Assembly (NCBI RefSeq): GCF_900113655.1
Contig: NZ_FOQF01000003.1
Coordinates: 1 to 64,000 of the forward strand
Origin: Pseudobutyrivibrio sp. OR37
GTDB lineage: Bacteria > Bacillota > Clostridia > Lachnospirales > Lachnospiraceae
Direction of reading: 5' to 3'
DNA: 64,000 bases
Shown: positions 1 to 6,842 of the stretch, piece after piece
Layout of the letters: each line of letters opens with the position of its first letter
Position numbering within the stretch: position 1 is the stretch's first letter
The notes under the pieces: model-generated
What the model saw: only the letters and a program-made list of their open reading frames with translations
What the model was told of the DNA's origin: nothing
Databases searched by the model: none
Position numbers and translations under genes: made by a program

Positions 1-1
1 C

Positions 2-151
2 ATGTGCAAAAAGTTTTACCGCGGTATTACATCTCCACCTGATTTAGAAACCATCATATCAAGAAATCTTGTACCCATTAGACCAGACCGACATCGTGAA
101 AGATACCAGTCAGCAAGAATCTTTAGAGGTTTCTTATATAGAGTAGCATAA
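2..151 (+). CDS. Possible transposase C-terminal fragment (partial)
   Basis: An open frame of 49 codons runs from an ATG at the window edge to TAA at 149-151, and it may continue upstream outside the window. It is basic and rich in Arg and aromatic residues (for example PIRPDRHRER and FRGFLYRVA). The VPIRPxR...FLYRVA style ending reminds me of the C-terminus of IS4-like transposases, but I cannot confirm this and no catalytic DDE residue is visible. A hairpin with a T-rich tail at 178-203 follows, which fits a real gene end. Treat it as a protein tail of uncertain identity. Confidence 0.3.
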   Translation: MCKKFYRGITSPPDLETIISRNLVPIRPDRHRERYQSARIFRGFLYRVA

Positions 152-177
152 AAATGAAAAGTTAAAAATGTTATTTA

Positions 178-203
178 GGCAGATATACAATCTGTCTTCT
201 TTT
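178..203 (+). terminator. Rho-independent terminator candidate
   Basis: A 7-bp stem (178-184 with 190-196, one G-U pair) with a 5-nt loop is followed by a T-rich run on the plus strand. It lies 27 nt after the frame that ends at 151. Confidence 0.5.
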
Positions 204-220
204 AATGTCTAAAAAAGGAA

Positions 221-257
221 AAAACGAGATTGAAGCATATCACTTCAATCTCGTTTT
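221..257. terminator. Perfect 15-bp inverted repeat, bidirectional terminator
   Basis: Positions 221-235 are the exact reverse complement of 243-257, with a 7-nt loop. The arms begin with AAAA and end with TTTT, so either strand would give a stem followed by U residues. It sits between the fragment at the left edge and the Nudix region, and it could also be the end of a mobile element. Confidence 0.65.
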
Positions 258-539
258 CTTCATCGTAGCCTCCACCGCAATGTTAACTTAATGACATTGT
301 GCAAATGGCTGGGTAAGTTCTTCTATTGGTATTATCCGACACACCTGGCCGCAATAGGATTAATATATAGATTATTCTTTCTTAGGGGGTGATTATTTCT
401 TCATCAGCATCAAGTGATTCTATAATTTAATAGTGGGGAGCTAATTTATTAGCTACCCATGGATAAGAATGAAAAAAAGATAATATAGATTATGCTGTTT
501 ATGGATTGTACAAACGCGAATGTACAGCACTAAAAGAAT
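258..539. other. Non-coding stretch before the Nudix locus
   Basis: I see no credible gene here. Two small inverted repeats are present: 278-283 with 294-299, and 439-444 with 449-454 (flanked by GGG/CCC at 435-437 and 456-458). There are only very short open frames, such as one of nine codons from 461. The stretch looks like decayed or accessory DNA. The last 17 bases begin the duplicated segment described separately. Confidence 0.5.
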
Positions 540-580
540 ATGAAAAGATTAATTGAAATAGATTTAAACGACTATAAAAA
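523..580 (+). repeat. Direct repeat copy A (58 bp)
   Basis: These 58 bases match 1484-1541 with four differences. The repeat covers 17 bases upstream of a start codon plus about 13-14 codons of the Nudix-GNAT gene that begins at 1501. The copy here is a displaced gene start. Confidence 0.9.
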
Positions 581-602
581 GTTTGAGGAGACAGATATAT
601 GA
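540..602 (+). pseudogene. Truncated duplicate of the Nudix-GNAT gene start
   Basis: This 20-codon frame begins MKRLIEIDLNDYKK, nearly the same as the first residues of the fusion protein at 1501 (MKRLFEIDLKDYKK). It then diverges and stops with TGA at 600-602. That stop overlaps the ATG of the next Nudix gene as ATGA, so translation of the remnant could feed the downstream gene. It is best explained as the remains of a duplication or recombination between two neighbouring Nudix genes. I cannot exclude that it is kept as a coupling leader peptide. Confidence 0.6.
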
Positions 603-1051
603 TATTTGAAAAATCTTGTGGGGCAATAGTATATACAGTAGACAACGGCGTCATAAAGTATCTGCTAGTTGAAGAAAATAGTGGATGTCACAGTTTTCCA
701 AAAGGACGTATGGAAAACGAAGAGACGGAAGAACAGACAGCAATTCGTGAGATTAAAGAAGAGACAAATCTTGAAGTTGAACTCATTACTGATTTTAAGG
801 TATGTGAACAATACAATCCTGCGGAAAAGCCGGATTTTACAAAACAAGTTGTATATTTTTTAGCTCATTATTCAGATGCAAAACCCAGAGTGACAAGACC
901 TAATGAGGTCAAGTCGTTAAAAAGCTTGAGTCTTGAAGATTCGCTCATAACTATAGAGCATGAAAATAAAAAAGAATTGCTTAAGCAAGCAGATGAGTAT
1001 ATAAAACATAAAATGGTATCTATGGAGAGTCAATTAAATTCCAATTTATAA
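599..1051 (+). CDS. Nudix hydrolase, Ap4A-hydrolase-like
   Basis: This 150-residue protein has a Nudix box at about residues 36-58: G, five residues, E, seven residues, then REIKEET. The usual Gly near the end of the box is Asn (ETNLEV). The acidic REIKEE core that binds metal is intact, so activity is likely. The single-domain layout with FPKGRMENEE resembles asymmetric bis(5'-nucleosyl)-tetraphosphatases, which cleave dinucleoside polyphosphates or similar nucleotides in the cytosol; the exact substrate is inference. A GAGGAG Shine-Dalgarno sequence at 585-590 supports the ATG at 599. The start overlaps the stop of a truncated 20-codon frame. Confidence 0.8.
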   Translation: MIFEKSCGAIVYTVDNGVIKYLLVEENSGCHSFPKGRMENEETEEQTAIREIKEETNLEVELITDFKVCEQYNPAEKPDFTKQVVYFLAHYSDAKPRVTRPNEVKSLKSLSLEDSLITIEHENKKELLKQADEYIKHKMVSMESQLNSNL

Positions 1052-1181
1052 AGGAAGAATAGAATGAATGTTTAGTTGCCATCATAAAACCTCCCCAAGC
1101 TTAATAAGTGGTTAACAGTTACTATTTACTTATGAATAAATATATGCAAATTCAACAGATTCGCGACTTTAATATACATTG

Positions 1182-1211
1182 TTGCAATTATATGGCATAT
1201 ATCTTTATAAT
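1182..1211 (+). promoter_or_regulatory. Sigma-A type promoter for the 71-residue protein
   Basis: The -35 is TTGCAA at 1182-1187 and the -10 is TATAAT at 1206-1211, with an 18-nt spacer. It lies about 50 bases before the start codon at 1261. Confidence 0.6.
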
Positions 1212-1260
1212 ATATAAATATGGAACAGTATTGGTTTTCAAAGAGAAGGGGGATTTTTCT

Positions 1261-1476
1261 ATGGCTGATATTAAAGACATTATCAAACAATTAGGCGGTA
1301 ACAAAGATTTAATGAAGCAGATTTCTAAAGCAGATTTAAGTCAGGCAAAGGAGTTATTAGACAAAGCTGGTGTAAAGGTTGATGAAGCTGACGTAAAAAA
1401 AGTAAAAGATGCTCTAGCAGATGGAAAGATTGATATCAAAGAAATCAAGGATATCGCTGGAGGAATATTTAAGTAA
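1261..1476 (+). CDS. Small helical protein of unknown function (71 aa)
   Basis: The frame begins ATG GCT GAT and encodes MADIKDIIKQLGGNK and so on, ending DIAGGIFK. It is highly charged (Lys, Asp, Glu), has no Cys, no membrane segment and no signal peptide, and reads as several short amphipathic helices. A strong AGAAGGGGG ribosome-binding site lies 5-12 nt upstream, and a promoter lies at 1182-1211, so the shorter start at 1261 is preferred over an in-frame GTG at 1108. It is followed after 24 nt by the Nudix-GNAT gene. I do not recognise the family. Confidence 0.75.
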   Translation: MADIKDIIKQLGGNKDLMKQISKADLSQAKELLDKAGVKVDEADVKKVKDALADGKIDIKEIKDIAGGIFK

Positions 1477-1483
1477 TAGGATA

Positions 1484-1541
1484 TACAGCACTAAAAGAGT
1501 ATGAAAAGACTATTTGAAATAGATTTAAAAGACTATAAAAA
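1484..1541 (+). repeat. Direct repeat copy B (58 bp)
   Basis: This is the intact partner of 523-580 (54 of 58 bases identical). It spans the upstream region and first codons of the Nudix-GNAT gene. Confidence 0.9.
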
Positions 1542-2442
1542 AACGGATTCTGTTTTTCGAAGGCCATCAGCCAGAGCTATCATTATCAAGGGTGACAAGA
1601 TGGCTCTTGTATATAGCAAACGAGAAAAATACTATAAATTTCCCGGAGGCGGAATACATGATGATGAAGATAAAAAAGAAGCTTTGATTCGTGAAGTCAG
1701 AGAGGAAGTCGGAATGGTTGTGATTCCGGAAAGCATCCGGGAATTTGGAAGTGTACTTCGCAGGCAAAAGAGCGACAAGGCTGAGAATACTGTTTTCGAG
1801 CAGGAGAACTATTATTACTTTTGCGATGTAGAGGATGAACTGGTAGATCAGGAATTGGACGCTTATGAACAGGATGCGGAATTTGTTCTCAAGATTGTTG
1901 ATATTGAAGCGGCTATAGAGGCTAATGATATTTATAAAAGTGATGTTTTTTTTGATGAAGTAATGATAAAAAGGGAACTTCGTGTACTTAGACTGCTAAA
2001 GATGTCAGAAAGATATGTGGATAATGAGATAAGGCTAGTCCCTTACTACAGAAATGATGAGGTATCACTTGCCTGGTATCAGGATTTGGATGTATGTAAG
2101 CAAGTTGATAATAGGGACGAGCCATATGACCTGGAGCTTTTGCATAGTATGTATGACTACCTTTGTATCCATGGAGATTGTTACTATATTGAATATAATG
2201 GAGTATTAGTTGGAGACGTTTCACTTAGAGATAATGGTGAAATTGCCATTGTTATATGTAAAGAGTATCAGAATAGGCATATAGGAAGACGCTGTGTTAA
2301 CGATATGATTATATTAGCAAAGAAGAAAGGAATGACTAGCGTTCGGGCCAATATATATTCATTCAATAAACAAAGTCAAAAAATGTTCAAATCAATTGGG
2401 TTCAAGAGTTCTGGTGATGAGTGGTTTGAATTGTGGTTCTGA
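1501..2442 (+). CDS. Nudix hydrolase-GNAT acetyltransferase fusion
   Basis: This 313-residue protein joins two catalytic domains. Residues about 20-165 form a Nudix fold with a full box: GGIHDDE, then REVREEVGM. Residues about 175-313 look like a GNAT N-acetyltransferase. The QNRHIGRR segment matches the Q/RxxGxG/A loop that binds acetyl-CoA phosphates, and the ending NKQSQKMFKSIGFKSSG is typical of GNAT motif B. The pairing suggests a nucleotide-linked or small-metabolite detoxification role, but the substrate is unknown. No strong Shine-Dalgarno is seen; the start is chosen because residues 1-17 match the duplicated copy at 540. It may be co-transcribed with the 71-residue gene 24 nt upstream. 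Confidence 0.82.
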   Translation: MKRLFEIDLKDYKKTDSVFRRPSARAIIIKGDKMALVYSKREKYYKFPGGGIHDDEDKKEALIREVREEVGMVVIPESIREFGSVLRRQKSDKAENTVFEQENYYYFCDVEDELVDQELDAYEQDAEFVLKIVDIEAAIEANDIYKSDVFFDEVMIKRELRVLRLLKMSERYVDNEIRLVPYYRNDEVSLAWYQDLDVCKQVDNRDEPYDLELLHSMYDYLCIHGDCYYIEYNGVLVGDVSLRDNGEIAIVICKEYQNRHIGRRCVNDMIILAKKKGMTSVRANIYSFNKQSQKMFKSIGFKSSGDEWFELWF

Positions 2443-2451
2443 CGGCAAATC

Positions 2452-2524
2452 GTTGTTGCCCGAGCTCTTTAGAGCGAGGGATGCTTCTTGAACGCTAGTT
2501 CAAGAAGATGGGCATGTCGACAAC
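2452..2524 (+). ncRNA. Predicted three-way-junction structured RNA
   Basis: Three helices can be drawn from exact complementarity. P1 pairs 2452-2458 with 2518-2524 (one G-U). P2 pairs 2459-2461 with 2478-2480 and 2464-2467 with 2472-2475, with a tandem G-A/A-G mismatch between them and a TTTA loop. P3 is a perfect 10-bp stem, 2484-2493 with 2498-2507, closed by GCTA. No T-run follows, so it is not a plain terminator. It fills most of the 107-nt gap between the Nudix-GNAT gene and the membrane-protein gene and ends 11 nt before the latter's Shine-Dalgarno. It could be a 5'-UTR control element, a processed 3' end or a small RNA. The direction is assumed from its neighbours. Confidence 0.45.
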
Positions 2525-2549
2525 TTCAAGTTTACAGAGGTGACTAATT

Positions 2550-2972
2550 TTGAAAAAAGGAATAAAGATTCTGTATTATATTTCAGTTGTAATAAGTGCT
2601 TTAGTGGGAGTGTGGCATTTCTTTGTCCCATGGATGTTTCAGTGGTATGACTATCTTCCAATGCAATATGAAAATCTTATAGTGGGGATTGATTATACGA
2701 ACTATTGCTTTTCGTTACTGCTGTTTGGTTTAAGCACGATGCTAATTGTGTTAGGAAAAAGAGCATTGGCAATAAATCGAGAAATTATTTATTTTTATTT
2801 CTTTCTTACAGTGGTTTGGATATTTAGGGCATGTCTTGCCAGTTTTATTGAGCCATGGCCATTACAACCAATTCCGGCGGCTGCGATTGGACAGTTGGTT
2901 GCTTCGGATGCATTGGCGATAATGATGGTAGTGGTTAGTGTATGCTTTATTAAAGAACTTCGACGTAAATAA
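2550..2972 (+). CDS. Small four-helix membrane protein, unknown function
   Basis: This 140-residue protein has four likely membrane helices at about residues 8-30, 52-70, 82-98 and 108-132. A Lys/Arg-rich C-terminal tail (KELRRK) is consistent with a cytosolic end. Several Trp and Pro residues sit in the first loop (HFFVPWMFQWYDYLP). The start is TTG at 2550, supported by AGAGGTG at 2536-2542 with 7-nt spacing. I do not recognise the family; it is the kind of protein annotated as a hypothetical integral membrane protein. A predicted structured RNA precedes it, which may regulate it. Confidence 0.65.
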   Translation: MKKGIKILYYISVVISALVGVWHFFVPWMFQWYDYLPMQYENLIVGIDYTNYCFSLLLFGLSTMLIVLGKRALAINREIIYFYFFLTVVWIFRACLASFIEPWPLQPIPAAAIGQLVASDALAIMMVVVSVCFIKELRRK

Positions 2973-3034
2973 TCAAATTTAAGTTTGTCTAAATAAATAA
3001 ACATATTATAAGGAGCTGGTTTAGCTAAAAGTTA

Positions 3035-3063
3035 TTGACAAAGAGAGTAGTATTTTGATAAAT
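3035..3063 (+). promoter_or_regulatory. Promoter of the recombinase gene
   Basis: TTGACA at 3035-3040 is a consensus -35. A TG-containing -10 region, GATAAA at 3057-3062, follows with a 16-nt spacer. Transcription would begin at about 3069, inside the dyad at 3064-3101. Confidence 0.55.
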
Positions 3064-3101
3064 CTATCTATCGGATAAATATCTGTTTTACCGATAGATA
3101 G
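3064..3101 (+). promoter_or_regulatory. 11-bp perfect dyad, operator or recombinase site candidate
   Basis: CTATCTATCGG at 3064-3074 is exactly inverted at 3091-3101, with a 16-nt AT-rich centre. It directly abuts the -10 of the recombinase promoter, so a protein bound here would block initiation; it could also form a hairpin in the 5' leader. The arm length suits a tyrosine recombinase core site, but the spacer is much longer than the usual 6-8 nt. Confidence 0.5.
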
Positions 3102-3165
3102 TATATGAAAATGCCCAAAAGTGTGGTATCCTATTATTGTAAAGCCATTTAAGGGAGGTTTATTT

Positions 3166-4227
3166 ATGGGAAAAGATTCAGATTTCTATAAAGATAAATC
3201 AAAAAATCAAAAAGTAAAATTACGTGAGCTTCAGGCTCTACTTCCTAAGCCAGCTCTTGATTATATTTATTCTAAGGAACAAACCACTCAGACCAGCACT
3301 TTAATTGCATACTGTTATGACCTGCTTACCTTCTTTCGATTTTTAGCAGGTCCAGATGTGGAATTACAGGTCGACGATGTCAAAAAAATTGATTACGGGC
3401 TTCTTAATAAAGTTACTGCTGATGATATTGAAAAATATAAAAGATATCTTGAGCTTAACACCGTTGGTGAGCAACATGAAAACAATAAACGCGCCATTGC
3501 ACGTAAACTGTCGCCACTTAGAAGCATGTATAAATACTTAACTGTTCGCGAATATGTTACGAAAGATCCAATGCAGCTTGTAGATTTACCTAAGCTTAAG
3601 AAGGACAAAAACATCGTTCGTATGAACAATTATGAGGTTCAGGCCATTTTAAATGCAATTGATTCAGGCAGCGCCTATACATCTGAACGCCAACGAAAAT
3701 ACAATCAAAAAACACGTGGCCGCGACCTGGCAATCCTTACATTAATGCTTAATACAGGAATTCGTGTCAGCGAATGTAATGGTCTGGATTTAACTGACGT
3801 TGATTTTCATGTTAATTCTTTAACAATCGTTCGAAAGGGTGGCGGACAGGATATTATTTATTTCAATGACGAGGTTGCAGAAGTCCTAAAAGACTATATT
3901 AACGGTGAAAGGGAATATATTATCCCTGTTGAAGGCCATGAAACTGCTCTCTTCTATTCTTTGCAGGGAAAACGAATTAGTGTAGATGCGATTGAGAATT
4001 TAGTAAAGAAATACGCTAAAATGGTAGTTCCAAACAAGAAAATCACACCACATAAGCTAAGAAGTACCTATGGTACTGCCCTTTATCGTGAAACTGGGGA
4101 TATCCGCCTGGTAGCCGATGTATTAGGTCATGAAAACATTAACACTACTATCGACTACTATGCTGCCATTGAAGACGAACACAAGCTTCAGGCACGTAAT
4201 GCAGTGGATTTTCATCGTAAGGATTAA
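3166..4227 (+). CDS. Tyrosine recombinase, XerS-like
   Basis: The protein is 353 residues from the ATG at 3166, which has AAGGGAGG at 3151-3158. The N-terminal part (about 1-150) is a SAM-like core-binding domain; the C-terminal part is the catalytic domain. The active-site set is visible: Arg in NTGIRVSE (about 197), Lys in RKGGGQ (about 223), HKLR (about 296-299), His in LGHENI (about 321) and Tyr in TTIDYY (about 330). Length and layout match single-recombinase XerS proteins, which resolve chromosome dimers, better than XerC/XerD (about 300 residues). A phage or element integrase is less likely because no other mobile genes adjoin. It converges on rluD, the two stops overlapping at 4224-4227. 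Confidence 0.8.
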   Translation: MGKDSDFYKDKSKNQKVKLRELQALLPKPALDYIYSKEQTTQTSTLIAYCYDLLTFFRFLAGPDVELQVDDVKKIDYGLLNKVTADDIEKYKRYLELNTVGEQHENNKRAIARKLSPLRSMYKYLTVREYVTKDPMQLVDLPKLKKDKNIVRMNNYEVQAILNAIDSGSAYTSERQRKYNQKTRGRDLAILTLMLNTGIRVSECNGLDLTDVDFHVNSLTIVRKGGGQDIIYFNDEVAEVLKDYINGEREYIIPVEGHETALFYSLQGKRISVDAIENLVKKYAKMVVPNKKITPHKLRSTYGTALYRETGDIRLVADVLGHENINTTIDYYAAIEDEHKLQARNAVDFHRKD

Positions 4228-5138
4228 ATAGTTTTACGATATTTTGTAAGCAAATCTTCAAAATATGCAGGTAGAGGTGCATTTACCTCTACATACTCCC
4301 CAGATGTTGGCTGAATAAAGCCTAATGTCTGGGCATGAAGAGTTTGTCCTTGTAAATTCTTAACAGGCTTGCCGTATACCTCATCTCCAAGCAATGGATG
4401 GCCAATATGAGCCATGTGAACGCGGATTTGATGTGTACGACCAGTTTCAAGTTTAAACTGTACTAAAGATGCGCCTTTATACTGCTCTAAAACCTTAAAA
4501 TGAGTGATTGCTTCTCTGCCATCACTTACTACAGCCATCTTTTTTCTATCTTTGGGATTTCGGCCAATACGGGCGTTTACAGTGCCTTCTTCTTCTTTGA
4601 AATTTCCAACAACGATTCCCTTATAAATTCTATTTACAGAATGAACCTTAATCTGGGCAGCAATATCATTATGAGCTTTATCGTTCTTACAAACCAAAAG
4701 AGAGCCAGTGGTATTCATATCTATACGATGAACAATACCCGGACGAATTTCCCCATTGATGCCTGATAAGGAATCCTTGCAATGATACATAAGTGCATTA
4801 ACAAGTGTGCCGCTATAATGGCCAGGAGCAGGATGAACCACCATGCCCTTTGGCTTATTTACAACAATAACATCATCATCCTCGTATAAAATTTCAATAG
4901 GTATATCTTCTGGTTCAATATCTATTTCCTTTACAGGCTCGATGCTCACAACAATATCATCACCAAGCTTTGTTTGATATTTAGATTTGACCTGTTTTCC
5001 ATTAACTAAAACAAAGCCACTATCAATGGCTTTTTGATAGTAGCTTCGTGATTTTTCTGGTAATGCTGATGCAAGATATTTATCTATGCGAATACCTTCA
5101 TCAGACGAATCTTCAATTGAAAGATTAAATTCATCCAT
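4224..5138 (-). CDS. rluD: RluD-family pseudouridine synthase
   Basis: This 304-residue enzyme isomerises uridine to pseudouridine in ribosomal RNA. An S4 RNA-binding domain occupies about residues 12-75 (RIDKYLASALPEKSRS, then GFVLVNGK). The catalytic domain carries the HRIDMNTTGSLL motif, whose Asp is the nucleophile. RTHQIRVHMAHIGHPLLGD near residue 235 is a family signature. The gene overlaps the end of lspA by 8 bases, the usual lspA-rluD pairing of Firmicutes. The exact uridines modified cannot be read from sequence, so the symbol means the RluD/YlyB group. Confidence 0.88.
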   Translation of the reverse strand: MDEFNLSIEDSSDEGIRIDKYLASALPEKSRSYYQKAIDSGFVLVNGKQVKSKYQTKLGDDIVVSIEPVKEIDIEPEDIPIEILYEDDDVIVVNKPKGMVVHPAPGHYSGTLVNALMYHCKDSLSGINGEIRPGIVHRIDMNTTGSLLVCKNDKAHNDIAAQIKVHSVNRIYKGIVVGNFKEEEGTVNARIGRNPKDRKKMAVVSDGREAITHFKVLEQYKGASLVQFKLETGRTHQIRVHMAHIGHPLLGDEVYGKPVKNLQGQTLHAQTLGFIQPTSGEYVEVNAPLPAYFEDLLTKYRKTI

Positions 5139-5661
5139 TCTTCTTAAACCTTAGATTATCTTTTATTTCTTCGAAATCCTCATCCTTATAATAGAATAAT
5201 ACCAGGATAAATAAAACTATAACGCTAACTGTAACGTAGCAATCTGCAACATTAAATACTGGAAAATCAATCAAAGAGAAATATATAAAATCTACAACGT
5301 AATGATTGATAATTCTATCAATATAGTTACCAAAAGCACCCGCAATTAAAAATAAGAAAACGTAATTAAGTGCTGTAAATTTCTTGACACGAGGCATTAT
5401 TACCATTAAATAAATAATAAATAAAATAAGTATTGGAGTAATAATCGCAAATAAAGTCTGCTGTCCCTCTAATAATGAAAATGCTGCGCCTGTATTTTCT
5501 AAATAGTGAAATTGTAATACACCAGGTATTAATATAACATCATCCTTATTCATTAAATAAGCTACGGCTAAATCCTTTGTAAACTGATCAAAAAGAATTA
5601 AAACTAAAATAACAACTAGCGCAAAAATAAATGAAGTAATTTTCTTTTTTCTGTAAAACAT
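5131..5661 (-). CDS. lspA: Lipoprotein signal peptidase II
   Basis: This 176-residue membrane aspartyl protease removes signal peptides from diacylated prolipoproteins. Four membrane helices are apparent, and the family motifs are all present: NTGAAFSLL, GAFGNYIDRI and FNVADCYVTVSV. The Asp residues in the last two motifs form the catalytic pair. Its start overlaps the aroB stop as TAATG, so it is translated as part of the same message. The window encodes likely substrates, including the D-Ala-D-Ala carboxypeptidase-like lipoprotein at 10024 and the DUF3048 lipoprotein at 29771. Confidence 0.93.
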   Translation of the reverse strand: MFYRKKKITSFIFALVVILVLILFDQFTKDLAVAYLMNKDDVILIPGVLQFHYLENTGAAFSLLEGQQTLFAIITPILILFIIYLMVIMPRVKKFTALNYVFLFLIAGAFGNYIDRIINHYVVDFIYFSLIDFPVFNVADCYVTVSVIVLFILVLFYYKDEDFEEIKDNLRFKKNG

Positions 5662-6749
5662 TATTCTAACACCTTATCAATGGCAAAAAGCAAATCTTCG
5701 TCTGAGAAATCAATATATGAATCTGCCTCGCCAATATTTTTTAATATAATAAACTTTATTTTTGAATCTGTCATCTTTTTATCTGATTTTGATGCAGCTA
5801 AAATCTCCCCTGCATCTAATCCGGAAACAGAAACAGGTAAATTATACTCCTTTAATAGGTTAATTGCATCTAAAATTTCTGAATCAGTTATGTAGTTAAG
5901 CTTTCCTGATAAATAAAGAGCGCAAACCATACCAATAGAGACACATTGACCATGACCAAGACTAAAGTTACATAGCTTTTCAACTGCATGACCAAGAGTA
6001 TGACCAAAATTAAGATAGGCACGAATACCCTTTTCTTTTGGATCAATTTCTACAACATGGCCTTTGATTTCACAGCATTTGGAAACAGTATGAGCTAAAG
6101 CTTCATAATCCTTTGCCAATACAAGATCCTTGTTTAATTTAATCCATTCATAGAAATCCTTGTCTGCTATTAAAGCGCTTTTGATGACCTCGCCCATTCC
6201 ACAGGCAAAATTATCATCATCAAGGGTATTGAGGGTGCCAAGGTTCATATAGACAAGCTTCGGCATGTAGAACGCTCCAACCATATTCTTGTAGCCTTTA
6301 AAATCCACACCTGTTTTGCCACCAACAGAACTATCTACCTGGGATAATAAAGTGGTTGGGATTTGAATAAAATCGATTCCCCTAAGAAATGTAGCCGCAG
6401 CAAAGCCAGTTAAATCTCCGACAACGCCACCGCCAAGAGCTACCAATAAAGAATTACGAGTAAAATGCTTTAGTATCAAATGTTCATAAAGCATATTTAC
6501 CGTTTCAAGATTCTTTGAAGCCTCGCCAGCTTCAAAGCTAAAAGAACAGACTTTACTATCAGTCTGCTTAAATATATCCAAAACTTCAGCTAAATATATT
6601 TGTGCAACATTGGAATCCGATACAATACAAATATTATCGTATTTACGGTTTACCTCCAAATTAAAGCAATCTAGCAAATCATTAAAATCTGGCCTAAAAC
6701 AAATCTTATAACATGGCATTCCTTCGTAATTAATATTCAAGTCTCTCAT
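5661..6749 (-). CDS. aroB: 3-dehydroquinate synthase
   Basis: AroB converts DAHP to 3-dehydroquinate, the second step of the shikimate pathway, using NAD and a divalent metal. The signature GGGVVGDLTGFAAATFLRG (NAD loop) and TTLLSQVDSSVGGKTG are intact. Metal ligands are seen as a Glu in MGEVIKSALI and two His in NFGHTLGHAVE and SLGHGQ. I choose the ATG at 6749 (362 residues) over upstream in-frame codons because GGGAG lies 7 nt before it and the length fits the family. The gene lies alone among envelope genes, just after the sepF terminator, and has its own -10 element. Confidence 0.92.
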   Translation of the reverse strand: MRDLNINYEGMPCYKICFRPDFNDLLDCFNLEVNRKYDNICIVSDSNVAQIYLAEVLDIFKQTDSKVCSFSFEAGEASKNLETVNMLYEHLILKHFTRNSLLVALGGGVVGDLTGFAAATFLRGIDFIQIPTTLLSQVDSSVGGKTGVDFKGYKNMVGAFYMPKLVYMNLGTLNTLDDDNFACGMGEVIKSALIADKDFYEWIKLNKDLVLAKDYEALAHTVSKCCEIKGHVVEIDPKEKGIRAYLNFGHTLGHAVEKLCNFSLGHGQCVSIGMVCALYLSGKLNYITDSEILDAINLLKEYNLPVSVSGLDAGEILAASKSDKKMTDSKIKFIILKNIGEADSYIDFSDEDLLFAIDKVLE

Positions 6750-6788
6750 ACATTTCTCCCATAACATTAAGCAATAAACCTGTAGTAG

Positions 6789-6797
6789 ATTGTAACA
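6789..6797 (-). promoter_or_regulatory. Extended -10 promoter element for aroB
   Basis: On the minus strand TGT precedes TACAAT (6789-6794), an extended -10, but the -35 is poor. It would give a leader of about 34 nt for aroB-lspA-rluD, just downstream of the sepF terminator. Confidence 0.4.
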
Positions 6798-6803
6798 TAT
6801 ATA

Positions 6804-6836
6804 TAAATAAAAAGCACCAGACATAAGGCCTGGTGC
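6804..6836 (-). terminator. Terminator after sepF
   Basis: A 7-bp GC-rich stem (6830-6836 with 6814-6820) and a 9-nt loop are followed on the minus strand by TTTTTATTT. It lies 6 bases after the sepF stop. Confidence 0.85.
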
Positions 6837-6842
6837 CTAAAT

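Noticed and set aside
2452-2524. The structured RNA as a tRNA
   Set aside because: It has three stems but no 7-bp acceptor with CCA end, no T-arm consensus and no anticodon loop of seven bases.
3064-3101. The dyad as a dif site
   Set aside because: Arm length fits, but a 16-nt centre is too long for Xer strand exchange, which needs about 6-8 nt.
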